Part shown: in pieces, positions 57,141 to 64,000 of the stretch
Layout: the number at the start of each line of letters is the position of its first letter
Position numbering within the stretch: the first letter of the stretch is position 1
Translations under genes and position numbers: made by a program
DNA from: Flavobacterium lacisediminis
Lineage (GTDB): Bacteria > Bacteroidota > Bacteroidia > Flavobacteriales > Flavobacteriaceae
NCBI RefSeq assembly: GCF_025909975.1
Contig: NZ_JAPCIO010000001.1
Coordinates: 476,921-540,920, forward strand
Length of the DNA stretch: 64,000 bases
Direction of reading: 5' to 3'
Notes under the pieces: generated by a model
What the model was told of the DNA's origin: nothing
What the model saw: only the letters and a program-made list of their open reading frames with translations
Database searches by the model: none

Positions 57141-57234
57141 AAACACATAGAAACATAGAATTTAAGACTGATGTGAACTCAAAAAAGTGTAACATCCTTA
57201 AATCTATAAAAATAAACTATGTGTCTATGTGTTT
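57141..57234. repeat. Imperfect inverted repeat (AAACACATAGAAACATAG type)
   Basis: Arms 57141-57158 and 57217-57234, each 18 bases, pair at 17 positions, with a 58-base centre. It stops 4 bases from the asd stop codon. Confidence 0.8.
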
Positions 57235-57238
57235 AAAA

Positions 57239-58228
57239 TTATACCAAGTTATTCGCAACCAAATATTCCGCAATTTGGATTGTATTCGTAGCTGCTCCTT
57301 TTCTTAAGTTATCGGCAACAATCCACATATTGATGGTGTTTGGTTGGCTTTCATCTCTTCGGATTCTACCTACGAAAACATCGTCTTTTCCTTGTGCGTA
57401 AATTGGCATTGGATAGGTGTAAGTATCTAAATTATCTTGAACCGTCACACCAGGCGTGTTTTGTAAAATTTGACGCACTTCGTTCACATCAAAATCATTC
57501 TCAAACTGAATGTTTACGGCTTCACTATGTCCGCCAACGACTGGAATACGAATCGCAGTTGCTGTAACCGCGATGGTTTTGTCGTTTAAGATTTTTTGTG
57601 TTTCGCGCACCAATTTCATTTCTTCTTTGGTGTAACCGTTTGCTTCAAAACTATCACATTGAGGAATTGCATTTCTGTGAATTGGATATTTGTATGCCAT
57701 TTCATCTTGAATTCCTGCATATTCGTTTTCTAACTGACGCACGGCTTTTACACCAGTTCCAGTTATCGATTGATAAGTAGAAACTACAATACGTTTGATA
57801 TCATATTTGGCATGTAAAGGCGCTAAAGCCATTACCATTTGAATCGTTGAACAGTTTGGATTTGCAATAATTTTATCTTCTTTAGTTAAAACGTTTGCAT
57901 TGATTTCTGGAACGACTAATTTCTTAGTAGCATCCATACGCCAAGCAGAAGAATTATCGATTACGGTTGTTCCTGCAGCAGCAAATTTTGGAGCCCATTC
58001 TAAAGAAGTTTCTCCACCTGCCGAAAACAAAGCAATCTCAGGTTTCATATCTACAGCGGTTTGTAAACCTACTACTTTATAGGTGTTACCTTTCCATTCG
58101 ATTTCTTTCCCAACTGATTTTTCAGAAGCAACTGGAATTAACTCCGTTACAGGAAAATTACGTTCTGCTAATACTTGAAGCATTATTTCGCCTACCATTC
58201 CGGTAGCGCCAACTACGGCTACTTTCAT
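57239..58228 (-). CDS. asd: Aspartate-semialdehyde dehydrogenase
   Basis: Makes aspartate semialdehyde for lysine, threonine, methionine and diaminopimelate synthesis. The 329 residues contain the NADP loop GATGMVG (7-13), the catalytic Cys in NPNCSTIQ (C126), STYQSITGTG, and an active-site His in GGHSEAVNI. The length is normal. No neighbouring lysine or threonine pathway gene is seen. A pair of degenerate inverted repeats occupies its downstream side. Confidence 0.97.
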   Translation of the reverse strand: MKVAVVGATGMVGEIMLQVLAERNFPVTELIPVASEKSVGKEIEWKGNTYKVVGLQTAVDMKPEIALFSAGGETSLEWAPKFAAAGTTVIDNSSAWRMDATKKLVVPEINANVLTKEDKIIANPNCSTIQMVMALAPLHAKYDIKRIVVSTYQSITGTGVKAVRQLENEYAGIQDEMAYKYPIHRNAIPQCDSFEANGYTKEEMKLVRETQKILNDKTIAVTATAIRIPVVGGHSEAVNIQFENDFDVNEVRQILQNTPGVTVQDNLDTYTYPMPIYAQGKDDVFVGRIRRDESQPNTINMWIVADNLRKGAATNTIQIAEYLVANNLV

Positions 58229-58338
58229 TTTGATGTGTGTTATTTAATGATGCAAAAATATAGAATATTCAAACGACTTAGCAAATATTGATGAAATTAT
58301 AACAAAAGTTTTGATTTGTAACAGGATTTTTAAAATAT
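58229..58338. other. Short AT-rich gap, nothing seen
   Basis: No open frame, clear hairpin or repeat. It may contain the asd promoter, but no full TTG/TAnnTTTG pair was found. Confidence 0.5.
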
Positions 58339-58563
58339 TCAAATGTTGAGGTAAAATGTAAAAATACAAAGTAACATGAACAATAAAGCAATAAAGTATT
58401 TATGAAACCAACTGAGCCATAAGGCAATAAGAACAAGAACAAATCCTTCAAAATAATATTCACTAATTGAGTTTCTTACAACTACTGAGAATATAAAATT
58501 AAAGGTTATTAATAGTCTAACAACCCATTTGGTAATGTTTGAATCGTTGATTTTTTGGTACAT
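58339..58563 (-). CDS. Small multi-pass membrane protein, function unknown
   Basis: A 74-residue protein with three hydrophobic segments (about 14-30, 36-52 and 56-73) and almost no soluble part, reading KWVVRLLITFNFIF and WFHKYFIALLFMLLC. No motif is known to me. The coding status is moderate: the frame is intact, has a plausible hydrophobic pattern and lies on the same strand as two similar genes upstream (gap 50 bases). Confidence 0.5.
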   Translation of the reverse strand: MYQKINDSNITKWVVRLLITFNFIFSVVVRNSISEYYFEGFVLVLIALWLSWFHKYFIALLFMLLCIFTFYLNI

Positions 58564-58613
58564 TTTGGAAATATTTAAATTAATAAAAGGATTATAAAGC
58601 TAATTTCTTATAG

Positions 58614-58796
58614 CTACTCAACTTCCCCCTTATTCTTAATCTTCATTCCTAAATTATAAGAAATAATTCCTAAAAAAAATGAAATTATAACTTTACCAAA
58701 ATCAATTCCACTATTAGGTACGTTTGTAGCAAAACAATATATGTTGTATGCAATTATTGGCGCAATCATTACGAAATAGGCAATGTAATTTCTCAT
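58614..58796 (-). CDS. Small membrane protein, function unknown
   Basis: A 60-residue protein with two predicted membrane segments (about 4-22 and 33-52, AYFVMIAPIIAYNIYCF and GKVIISFFLGIISYNLG) and a charged tail (KIKNKGEVE). It starts 11 bases after the end of the 122-residue gene, suggesting a transcript with it. No recognised family. Confidence 0.5.
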   Translation of the reverse strand: MRNYIAYFVMIAPIIAYNIYCFATNVPNSGIDFGKVIISFFLGIISYNLGMKIKNKGEVE

Positions 58797-58807
58797 AATT
58801 AATTTAG

Positions 58808-59176
58808 TTAAAATCCAGCTTTTTTTATTTGTATTGTGTCTTTGACTTCATAGTCTAAAAATATTTTAGAAAATTTCACATTTTTAGATGAAAAAATGAC
58901 TTTATAATATTTTCCGATGGTTTTTTCTCTTTCGCCACCTGGAATATTTTCGCTGTCAAAACATTCTTTCCCATTAAAATGGAATCTGTAATAATATCTA
59001 CTGAAGCTTCTATTACTATAGAATTTATAAACTTGACATGTTGTTTCAATCTTATTATCTGCAATACTATTTTCTTCAAAGTCCATATCATTTTTTGCTA
59101 TTAAATATATTATTCCAAAAAATAATATAAATATAATAGCACCATTTATCTGTTTTTGTGAGTTATATGTTTCCAT
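58808..59176 (-). CDS. Membrane-anchored small protein, function unknown
   Basis: A 122-residue protein with one N-terminal membrane segment (about 13-26, IIFILFFGIIYLIA) and a globular beta-rich domain outside (about 40-122). Its YYYRFHFNGKECFDSENIPGG and YYKVIFSSKN are reminiscent of small DUF3592-like domains, which is only a weak resemblance. It heads a three-gene run of small unknowns. A TAGATTTG box lies at 59219-59226 on the minus strand. Confidence 0.6.
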   Translation of the reverse strand: METYNSQKQINGAIIFILFFGIIYLIAKNDMDFEENSIADNKIETTCQVYKFYSNRSFSRYYYRFHFNGKECFDSENIPGGEREKTIGKYYKVIFSSKNVKFSKIFLDYEVKDTIQIKKAGF

Positions 59177-59247
59177 TTTTAATTAATATAAAACAGGAAT
59201 TACATCCCGTGCCTATAACAAATCTAATCAATTTCCATCAAAAAAAT

Positions 59248-59266
59248 ACCACGCCAAAGGCGTGGT
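59248..59266 (-). terminator. Terminator of mscL
   Basis: Read leftward: ACCACGCC / GGCGTGGT, 3-base loop, then ATTTTTTT. It lies 32 bases past the mscL stop codon. Confidence 0.85.
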
Positions 59267-59297
59267 TTAATTAGAATATATAATGTAGCGGTATCGA

Positions 59298-59714
59298 CTA
59301 TTTTTTCAATAAATCTCTAATTTGTGTAAGCAATTCCTCTTGAGATGGTCCTGCTGGAGCCGCTGGAGCTGCTTCTTCTTTTTTCTTCGCTTTTTCTGCT
59401 GCTCTTAAAACTACAAAAATAAATAACGAAATAATTACGAAGTTAATAATAGCTTGTACCAAGTTACCATAAGTAATTACTGCTGCTCCTGCTGCTTTAG
59501 CCGCATCAAGATTTGCATAACTTTCGCCGTTTAATGCAACGAATTTTTGAGTAAAATCAATTCCACCTGTTATTAGCCCAACAATTGGCATAATTACATC
59601 GTCAACTGCAGAGCCAACAATTTTACCAAAAGCACCACCAATTACAACAGCAGTAGCTAAACTTAATACATCGCCTTTCATTAAAGAGGCTTTAAAATCT
59701 GCAAAAAATCCCAT
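59298..59714 (-). CDS. mscL: Large-conductance mechanosensitive channel
   Basis: Opens under sudden membrane tension to release solutes on osmotic down-shock. The 138 residues contain the N-terminal helix with [16 protein letters not shown], the pore-lining TM1 (about 17-45, [11 protein letters not shown]), a periplasmic loop, TM2 (about 82-105, [11 protein letters not shown]) and a C-terminal helical bundle after an alanine-proline linker. It has its own terminator. Length and order match the family. Confidence 0.96.
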   Translation of the reverse strand: MGFFADFKASLMKGDVLSLATAVVIGGAFGKIVGSAVDDVIMPIVGLITGGIDFTQKFVALNGESYANLDAAKAAGAAVITYGNLVQAIINFVIISLFIFVVLRAAEKAKKKEEAAPAAPAGPSQEELLTQIRDLLKK

Positions 59715-59781
59715 AGTTTTTAATTTTAAGAGTTAGTTTTTGTTTTTATACTAACGAAAATACAAAAATTTTAACACAATG

Positions 59782-62226
59782 TTAATTTTTGTAAAAAATT
59801 CTTTTAACCCGTTGCGAAATTCCAGTTAGAATTTCATAAGGTATCGTGCCAATAACATTTGCCATCTCTGTTACTTTTGGGTTTTTTCCAAAAACAATCA
59901 CTTCATCTCCAGTTTTACATGAAATATTCGTAACATCAACCATCATCATGTCCATACAAATCGAACCTAAAATGGTCGCTTTTTGGTTGTTGATGGTAAC
60001 AAATCCTTTCTCATTGCCCCAAGCTCTTCGAATGCCATCAGCATAACCAATCGGAATCGTTGCGACTTTCATTTTTTGCGTTACTCGAAATCTTCGGCTG
60101 TAACCAATGCTTTCTTCGGGTGAAACTACTCTAATTTGGGAAATGATGGTTTTTAGAGTGCTTACGTTTTCTAGTACTTTCAATTCTTGTTCCGAATTTC
60201 CAATACCATATAAACCAATTCCCAATCGCACCATTTCCATTTGTTTTTCCGTATAATTGAAAATTCCAGACGTGTTTAAAATATGACGAATCGGTTTTGA
60301 AGGCAGTACTTTTTCTAATTCAGAATACATCGCATCAAAGCGTTGAAATTGTAATTTCGTGAAATCATCAAATTGCAAATCATCACTCGCAGCTAAATGC
60401 GAAAACACACTTTTTACCTTAACGAAATTGTTGTTTTTTAGCAACGAACATAACTCGGAAATCAAATGCGGTTCAAATCCTAAACGATGCATTCCGGTAT
60501 CCAATTTAATATGAATCGGATAATGGGAAATATTTTGGTGTTGGGCAATCTTTAAAAATGCTTGTAAACCTGTAATGGAATAAATTTCGGGTTCTAAATT
60601 ATAAGCAATCATGGCTCTAAAACTGCTATTTTCGGGATTTAAAACCATAATTGGAGTCGTAATTCCAGCTTTTCGCAATTCGATACCTTCATCGGCAAAA
60701 GCTACACCTAAGTAATCGACTTTATGATGTTCGAGCAATTTTGCAATTTCGTAACCACCATTTCCGTAGCCAAACGCTTTTACCATCACCATGATTTTGG
60801 TTTCAGGTTTTAGTTTGGATTTGTAGAAATTCAGGTTGTGACTGATCGCATCGAGATTGATTTCTAAAATGGTTTCGTGATTTTTCTCTTCCAATAAAAC
60901 CACAATTTCATGAAAGTTGAAACCACGCGCGCCTTTTACTAAAATAGTTTCGTTTTGAAACGATTGCGTGTTGAATTGTTGTAAAAATTCTTGCGTAGTG
61001 GCAAACGAAATCACATTGGGTAAATCGTTTAATTGTTTTCCGATGGTTTCGCCAATGGTAATAATACGTTCAATTTTATTTTTCGAAAGCAATTGTTTCA
61101 CTTGATTGTAAAGCGTTTCCACAGCAATGCCACTCGTGAAAATATCGGATAAAATAATTGTTTTTTTATCGTGTAATTTTTGTTGTTCTAAGAAATCCAA
61201 CGCAATTTTCAACGATTGATAATCCACCGAATAACTATCGTCGATGACCAAACAATTGTTGATTCCTTTTTTAGCTTGAAGTCTTAATTCTACTGGATAT
61301 AATTCGGCAACTCTATTTTGTATAAACGCAATTTCTTCGCCTAAAAATAGCATGAAATTCACGCAAGTAATTACATTTTCAATCGAATTTTCATCGGAAA
61401 ACGGAATTGTTATACTAAAAGTGTTGGTTGCGTTTTTGAACGTTAATTCGGTTTTACCATTTTCATTTTTCTTTGAAACGAAAAGATTCGCACTTTCATC
61501 GGTAAAACTCCAAGTATGTTTTTGACTGTTTTTTGGAAGTAAAGCTTCAATTTCAGCATTCTTTTCCAAGAAAATATCAGAACAATTTTCAAAAAGTTTA
61601 ATTTTCTCTTTTATTTTAGCCTCGCGATTTGCAAAACCTTCATCATGAACCGAACCAATATTCGTTAAAATGCCGTATTTCGGTTGGATGATGTGTTCTA
61701 AATTTGACATTTCATTGGGTAACGAAATTCCAGCTTCAAAAAGTCCAAAATCATAATTCCCTTCAATCGCTAAAATCGATAATGGAACGCCAACTTGCGA
61801 ATTATAACTTTTCGGATTTCGAACAATCAAATGATTCGGACTCAACAAGAAATTCAACCATTCTTTTACGATGGTTTTTCCGTTGCTTCCGGTAATTCCC
61901 ACAAATGGAAAATCGAATTGTTTTCGATATCCAATCGCAGTTTGTTGTAACGCTTTCAAGGAGTTTTCAACGATAATGAAATTCGCTTTTTCGTATAAAT
62001 GTTCCGGAATATATTCGACCACAAAATAACGAACGCCTTTTGCAATCAACTCTTCCAAATACAAATGGGCATCGTGATTTTGTCCTTTGATGGTAAAAAA
62101 CAAAGTATTGCTTCCATTTTGCAACGAACGGCTGTCAATCGAAATATGGCTTGCGGTAAACTCAGTCGAATTTCCGTGAAAAACGCCTTTACAAAACGAA
62201 ATAATATGAGTTAGGTTGAGATTCAA
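59782..62226 (-). CDS. Bifunctional MurF-alanine racemase
   Basis: Fusion joining two steps of peptidoglycan synthesis: it makes D-alanine from L-alanine and adds D-Ala-D-Ala to UDP-MurNAc-tripeptide. The MurF half (about 1-440) has the ATP-binding GITGSNGKT (110-118), NPKSYNSQVGVP and SIENV. The Alr half (about 450-814) carries the PLP lysine K483 in VKAFGYGNGG, the catalytic Tyr region ESIGYSRRF, and HIKLDTGMHRLG. This fusion is typical of Bacteroidota. Start TTG at 62226-62224 lies one base past the tdk stop, so translation is coupled to tdk. An ATG is not available close by. Confidence 0.95.
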   Translation of the reverse strand: MNLNLTHIISFCKGVFHGNSTEFTASHISIDSRSLQNGSNTLFFTIKGQNHDAHLYLEELIAKGVRYFVVEYIPEHLYEKANFIIVENSLKALQQTAIGYRKQFDFPFVGITGSNGKTIVKEWLNFLLSPNHLIVRNPKSYNSQVGVPLSILAIEGNYDFGLFEAGISLPNEMSNLEHIIQPKYGILTNIGSVHDEGFANREAKIKEKIKLFENCSDIFLEKNAEIEALLPKNSQKHTWSFTDESANLFVSKKNENGKTELTFKNATNTFSITIPFSDENSIENVITCVNFMLFLGEEIAFIQNRVAELYPVELRLQAKKGINNCLVIDDSYSVDYQSLKIALDFLEQQKLHDKKTIILSDIFTSGIAVETLYNQVKQLLSKNKIERIITIGETIGKQLNDLPNVISFATTQEFLQQFNTQSFQNETILVKGARGFNFHEIVVLLEEKNHETILEINLDAISHNLNFYKSKLKPETKIMVMVKAFGYGNGGYEIAKLLEHHKVDYLGVAFADEGIELRKAGITTPIMVLNPENSSFRAMIAYNLEPEIYSITGLQAFLKIAQHQNISHYPIHIKLDTGMHRLGFEPHLISELCSLLKNNNFVKVKSVFSHLAASDDLQFDDFTKLQFQRFDAMYSELEKVLPSKPIRHILNTSGIFNYTEKQMEMVRLGIGLYGIGNSEQELKVLENVSTLKTIISQIRVVSPEESIGYSRRFRVTQKMKVATIPIGYADGIRRAWGNEKGFVTINNQKATILGSICMDMMMVDVTNISCKTGDEVIVFGKNPKVTEMANVIGTIPYEILTGISQRVKRIFYKN

Positions 62227-62227
62227 T

Positions 62228-62860
62228 TTATTGATTATCGTCTTTTTGCTTGTTTACAATTTCAACATCTTTCACTTCCATGTTTTCTCGTATAGCTTTA
62301 AAATAAGCAGCACGACTTAATGGTTCGTATTCTTCGGTTTCACCAAGCATTACCAGTCTTTTATCATCCGATTTTCTAAAACTATAATGAGCTAAATTTC
62401 CAGTGCGTGTACAAACCGCATGTACTTTTGTAACATATTCGGCAGTAGCCATAAGCGCAGGCATTGGTCCGAAAGGATTTCCTTTAAAATCCATATCCAA
62501 TCCAGCAACAATCACTCGGATTCCTGAATTGGCTAAGTCATTACAAACGGCAACAATTTCATCGTCGAAAAATTGCGCTTCGTCAATACCTACTACATCA
62601 CAACCTTGTGCTAAAATTCGAATGTTTTGAGCAATTGGCACAGGTGTAGAACGAATTTCATTTTTATTGTGCGAAACTACCATTTCATCGTCATATCTTG
62701 TATCGACAGCCGGTTTAAAGATTTCCACTTTTTGTTTGGCAAACTGAGCGCGTTTTAGGCGGCGAATCAATTCTTCGGTTTTACCCGAAAACATTGAGCC
62801 ACAAATTACTTCAATCCAGCCAAATTGTTCTTGTTGATTTACGGTATTTTCGAGAAACAT
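62228..62860 (-). CDS. tdk: Thymidine kinase
   Basis: Phosphorylates thymidine in the nucleotide salvage pathway. The 210 residues fit the type II (TK1-like) family: Walker A GSMFSGKT (21-28), catalytic acid E94 in GIDEAQFFDDE, and the lasso domain around YVTKVHAVCTRTG. The structural zinc usually bound by four Cys in TK1-type enzymes looks absent: only C150 lies in that region, and the expected C-terminal pair is replaced in PLSRAAYF. It heads a two-gene transcript with murF-alr. Confidence 0.94.
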   Translation of the reverse strand: MFLENTVNQQEQFGWIEVICGSMFSGKTEELIRRLKRAQFAKQKVEIFKPAVDTRYDDEMVVSHNKNEIRSTPVPIAQNIRILAQGCDVVGIDEAQFFDDEIVAVCNDLANSGIRVIVAGLDMDFKGNPFGPMPALMATAEYVTKVHAVCTRTGNLAHYSFRKSDDKRLVMLGETEEYEPLSRAAYFKAIRENMEVKDVEIVNKQKDDNQ

Positions 62861-62895
62861 TTTGTATCTTTCGTACGTTAAAAATTATTTTCTGC

Positions 62896-62903
62896 TACAT
62901 TTG
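62896..62903 (+). promoter_or_regulatory. -7 box of the acidic protein gene
   Basis: TACATTTG on the plus strand, 58 bases before the start codon at 62962; no matching TTG upstream, so a weak call. Confidence 0.4.
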
Positions 62904-62961
62904 TAAGCAAAACAAAAATAGTAAAAAACAATCGATATAGTAAACGCTACAGCCTAAAGTT

Positions 62962-63915
62962 ATGAAGAAAAGAATATCTGCTGAATTAATCAGTATTGCG
63001 CACCGAATTTTAAAGTTAAAAAACCATTCAGAAACGGTTCAATTACAGCAAGAAGCTAAAAATTTGTACGATCAATTGACGATTTTGCGTTTTTATGAAG
63101 AGAATTTCGAATTGGTAAAAAACGAAATTTCTGAAGAAGTTTTAGCTGAAAAATTAGAAAGTAAACCAACCGAAGTTTTCAACGCGCCTATTCAGGATAA
63201 AGTTGTTGAAACTCCGGAAGAAGTAAAAGTAGAAGTTGCTCCAGAAGTAGAAGAAACTATTGCTGAACCAATTGCGGAAGAAAAAGTCGTAATCGCAGAA
63301 TTAATTGTGGAAGATGACGAAGAAGAGGAAGAGGTTTTGATGACTCCAATGGAAGAAGAACCAATTGAGGAAGAAATAATCGAAGAAGAACCAGTTGCAG
63401 AAACTCCAAAAGCAGAAGAACCAGCGAAACAAATTTCTTTTGAAGATTTATTGGTACACGATTATAAAGAATTAGATTTTGTAAAAGTAGAAGATGTTCC
63501 TGCTGAGGTAGAAAAAGCATCTGAAACTATTTTTGAAGCCGTAACTCCAGTTGTAGAAGTTAAGGAAGAAATTCAACCAGAATCTGTAGTGGCCGAAACG
63601 CCAAAAGCATTAGAAGAAGAGGTGAAAGCAACTTTCGAGAAAGTAAGTCATGAACCAAAAATAAGTTCGTTAAACGATAGATTAAACAAAACGATTTCTT
63701 TTGGTTTGAACGATAGAATCGGATTTGAGAAGAAGTTATTTGGCGGAAGTTCGGATGATTTCAACCGAGTGATTTCCCAACTGAATACATTTGATAGTTT
63801 TGAAGAAGCAAAATCTTTTGTTTTGGATTTCGTAAAACCTGATTATAACAATTGGGAAGGCAACGAAGAATTTGAAGCGCGTTTTATGGAAATTATCGAG
63901 AAAAAGTTTTCATAA
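62962..63915 (+). CDS. Acidic protein of unknown function upstream of rsmI
   Basis: A 317-residue cytoplasmic protein. In order: an N-terminal helical segment (1-65, with SAELISIAHRILKLKNHSE), a very acidic low-complexity middle (about 70-240, runs of EEE, PVAE, VEVAPEV), and a compact C-terminal helical domain (about 240-317, with SLNDRLNKTISFGLNDRIGF and FEEAKSFVLDFVKPDYNNW). I do not recognise a functional family. The stop at 63913-63915 directly abuts the rsmI ATG at 63916, so the two are translationally coupled, hinting at a ribosome- or growth-related role. Confidence 0.72.
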   Translation: MKKRISAELISIAHRILKLKNHSETVQLQQEAKNLYDQLTILRFYEENFELVKNEISEEVLAEKLESKPTEVFNAPIQDKVVETPEEVKVEVAPEVEETIAEPIAEEKVVIAELIVEDDEEEEEVLMTPMEEEPIEEEIIEEEPVAETPKAEEPAKQISFEDLLVHDYKELDFVKVEDVPAEVEKASETIFEAVTPVVEVKEEIQPESVVAETPKALEEEVKATFEKVSHEPKISSLNDRLNKTISFGLNDRIGFEKKLFGGSSDDFNRVISQLNTFDSFEEAKSFVLDFVKPDYNNWEGNEEFEARFMEIIEKKFS

Positions 63916-64000
63916 ATGGGTAAGTTATTCATAGTTCCAACGCCAATAGGCAATTTAGAAGACATGACTTTTCGTGCAATTAAAGTACTGAAAGAAGTCG
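63916..64000 (+). CDS. rsmI: 16S rRNA (cytidine-2'-O)-methyltransferase RsmI, 5' part
   Basis: Only the first 28 residues are in the window, opening GKLFIVPTPIGNLEDMT, the hallmark N-terminus of RsmI, which methylates C1402 of 16S rRNA using SAM. The ATG directly follows the stop of the acidic protein. The gene runs off the right edge. Confidence 0.9.
   Translation, partial: MGKLFIVPTPIGNLEDMTFRAIKVLKEV

Noticed and set aside
1-64000. Prophage, integrative element, restriction-modification or toxin-antitoxin system
   Set aside because: No integrase, transposase, phage structural gene, methyltransferase with a nuclease or recognisable toxin pair was found. The tRNA-Leu is not flanked by an integrase or an att-like repeat that I could see.

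Overview
The window is ordinary, AT-rich chromosomal sequence from a member of the Bacteroidota, almost certainly Flavobacteriaceae and probably Flavobacterium or a close relative. The evidence is the Bacteroidota promoter form (TTG, 18-20 bases, TAnnTTTG) upstream of many genes, type IX secretion (T9SS) C-terminal signals on four large exported proteins, a fused MurF-alanine racemase, a fumarate-reductase-type SdhCAB operon, a SusC-family style TonB receptor with a carboxypeptidase-like N-domain, and short dispersed intergenic repeats of kinds I associate with this group.

Layout. 1-9.8 kb: Mn-type superoxide dismutase, an AddA-like helicase-nuclease, Kbl, an abundant OmpA/TSP3 porin-like protein with perfect 87-bp tandem repeats, and an AddB-like nuclease. 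9.75-11.3 kb: a repeat-rich accessory pocket holding an alpha/beta hydrolase flanked by 44-bp inverted repeats and a DUF1398-like gene between two TGTCA-type elements. 11.3-27.5 kb: aminopeptidase P, a beta-propeller (BNR) exported protein, a lipoprotein, the sdhCAB operon, an omega-amidase, an Ig-like lipoprotein, ComF, a membrane-anchored unknown, glycyl-tRNA synthetase, ThiL and RecX. 27.6-48.2 kb: the secreted-protein region, with two giant T9SS type-C proteins in tandem, then (after an M20 dipeptidase, an HTTM protein and RibF) two T9SS type-A metalloproteases in tandem. 48.2-64 kb: Pth, L25/Ctc, Prs, tRNA-Leu(CAA), a small lipoprotein with a duplicated motif, prolyl oligopeptidase, a three-gene TonB/lipoprotein/His-Cys protein cassette, Asd, three small membrane or membrane-anchored proteins of unknown function, MscL, MurF-Alr, Tdk, an acidic unknown and the start of rsmI.

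How the genes work together. The AddA- and AddB-like proteins would together form the double-strand-break resection enzyme, although kbl and ompA separate their genes. sdhCAB encodes complex II. The metalloproteases, prolyl oligopeptidase, M20 dipeptidase, aminopeptidase P and omega-amidase fit a protein- and peptide-degrading lifestyle. tdk and murF-alr are translationally coupled, as are ribF and the HTTM gene.

I found no CRISPR array, prophage, integrase, transposase, restriction system or recognisable defence system. The best leads for something undescribed are modest: the metal-ligand-rich TonB cassette (53.7-57.0 kb), the lipoprotein with duplicated GMNPPHGQ motifs (50.9 kb), the three small membrane or membrane-anchored proteins (58.3-59.2 kb), the long insertion in SdhC, and the inverted-repeat-flanked hydrolase. 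All functional statements rest on reading motifs by eye, without database searches.
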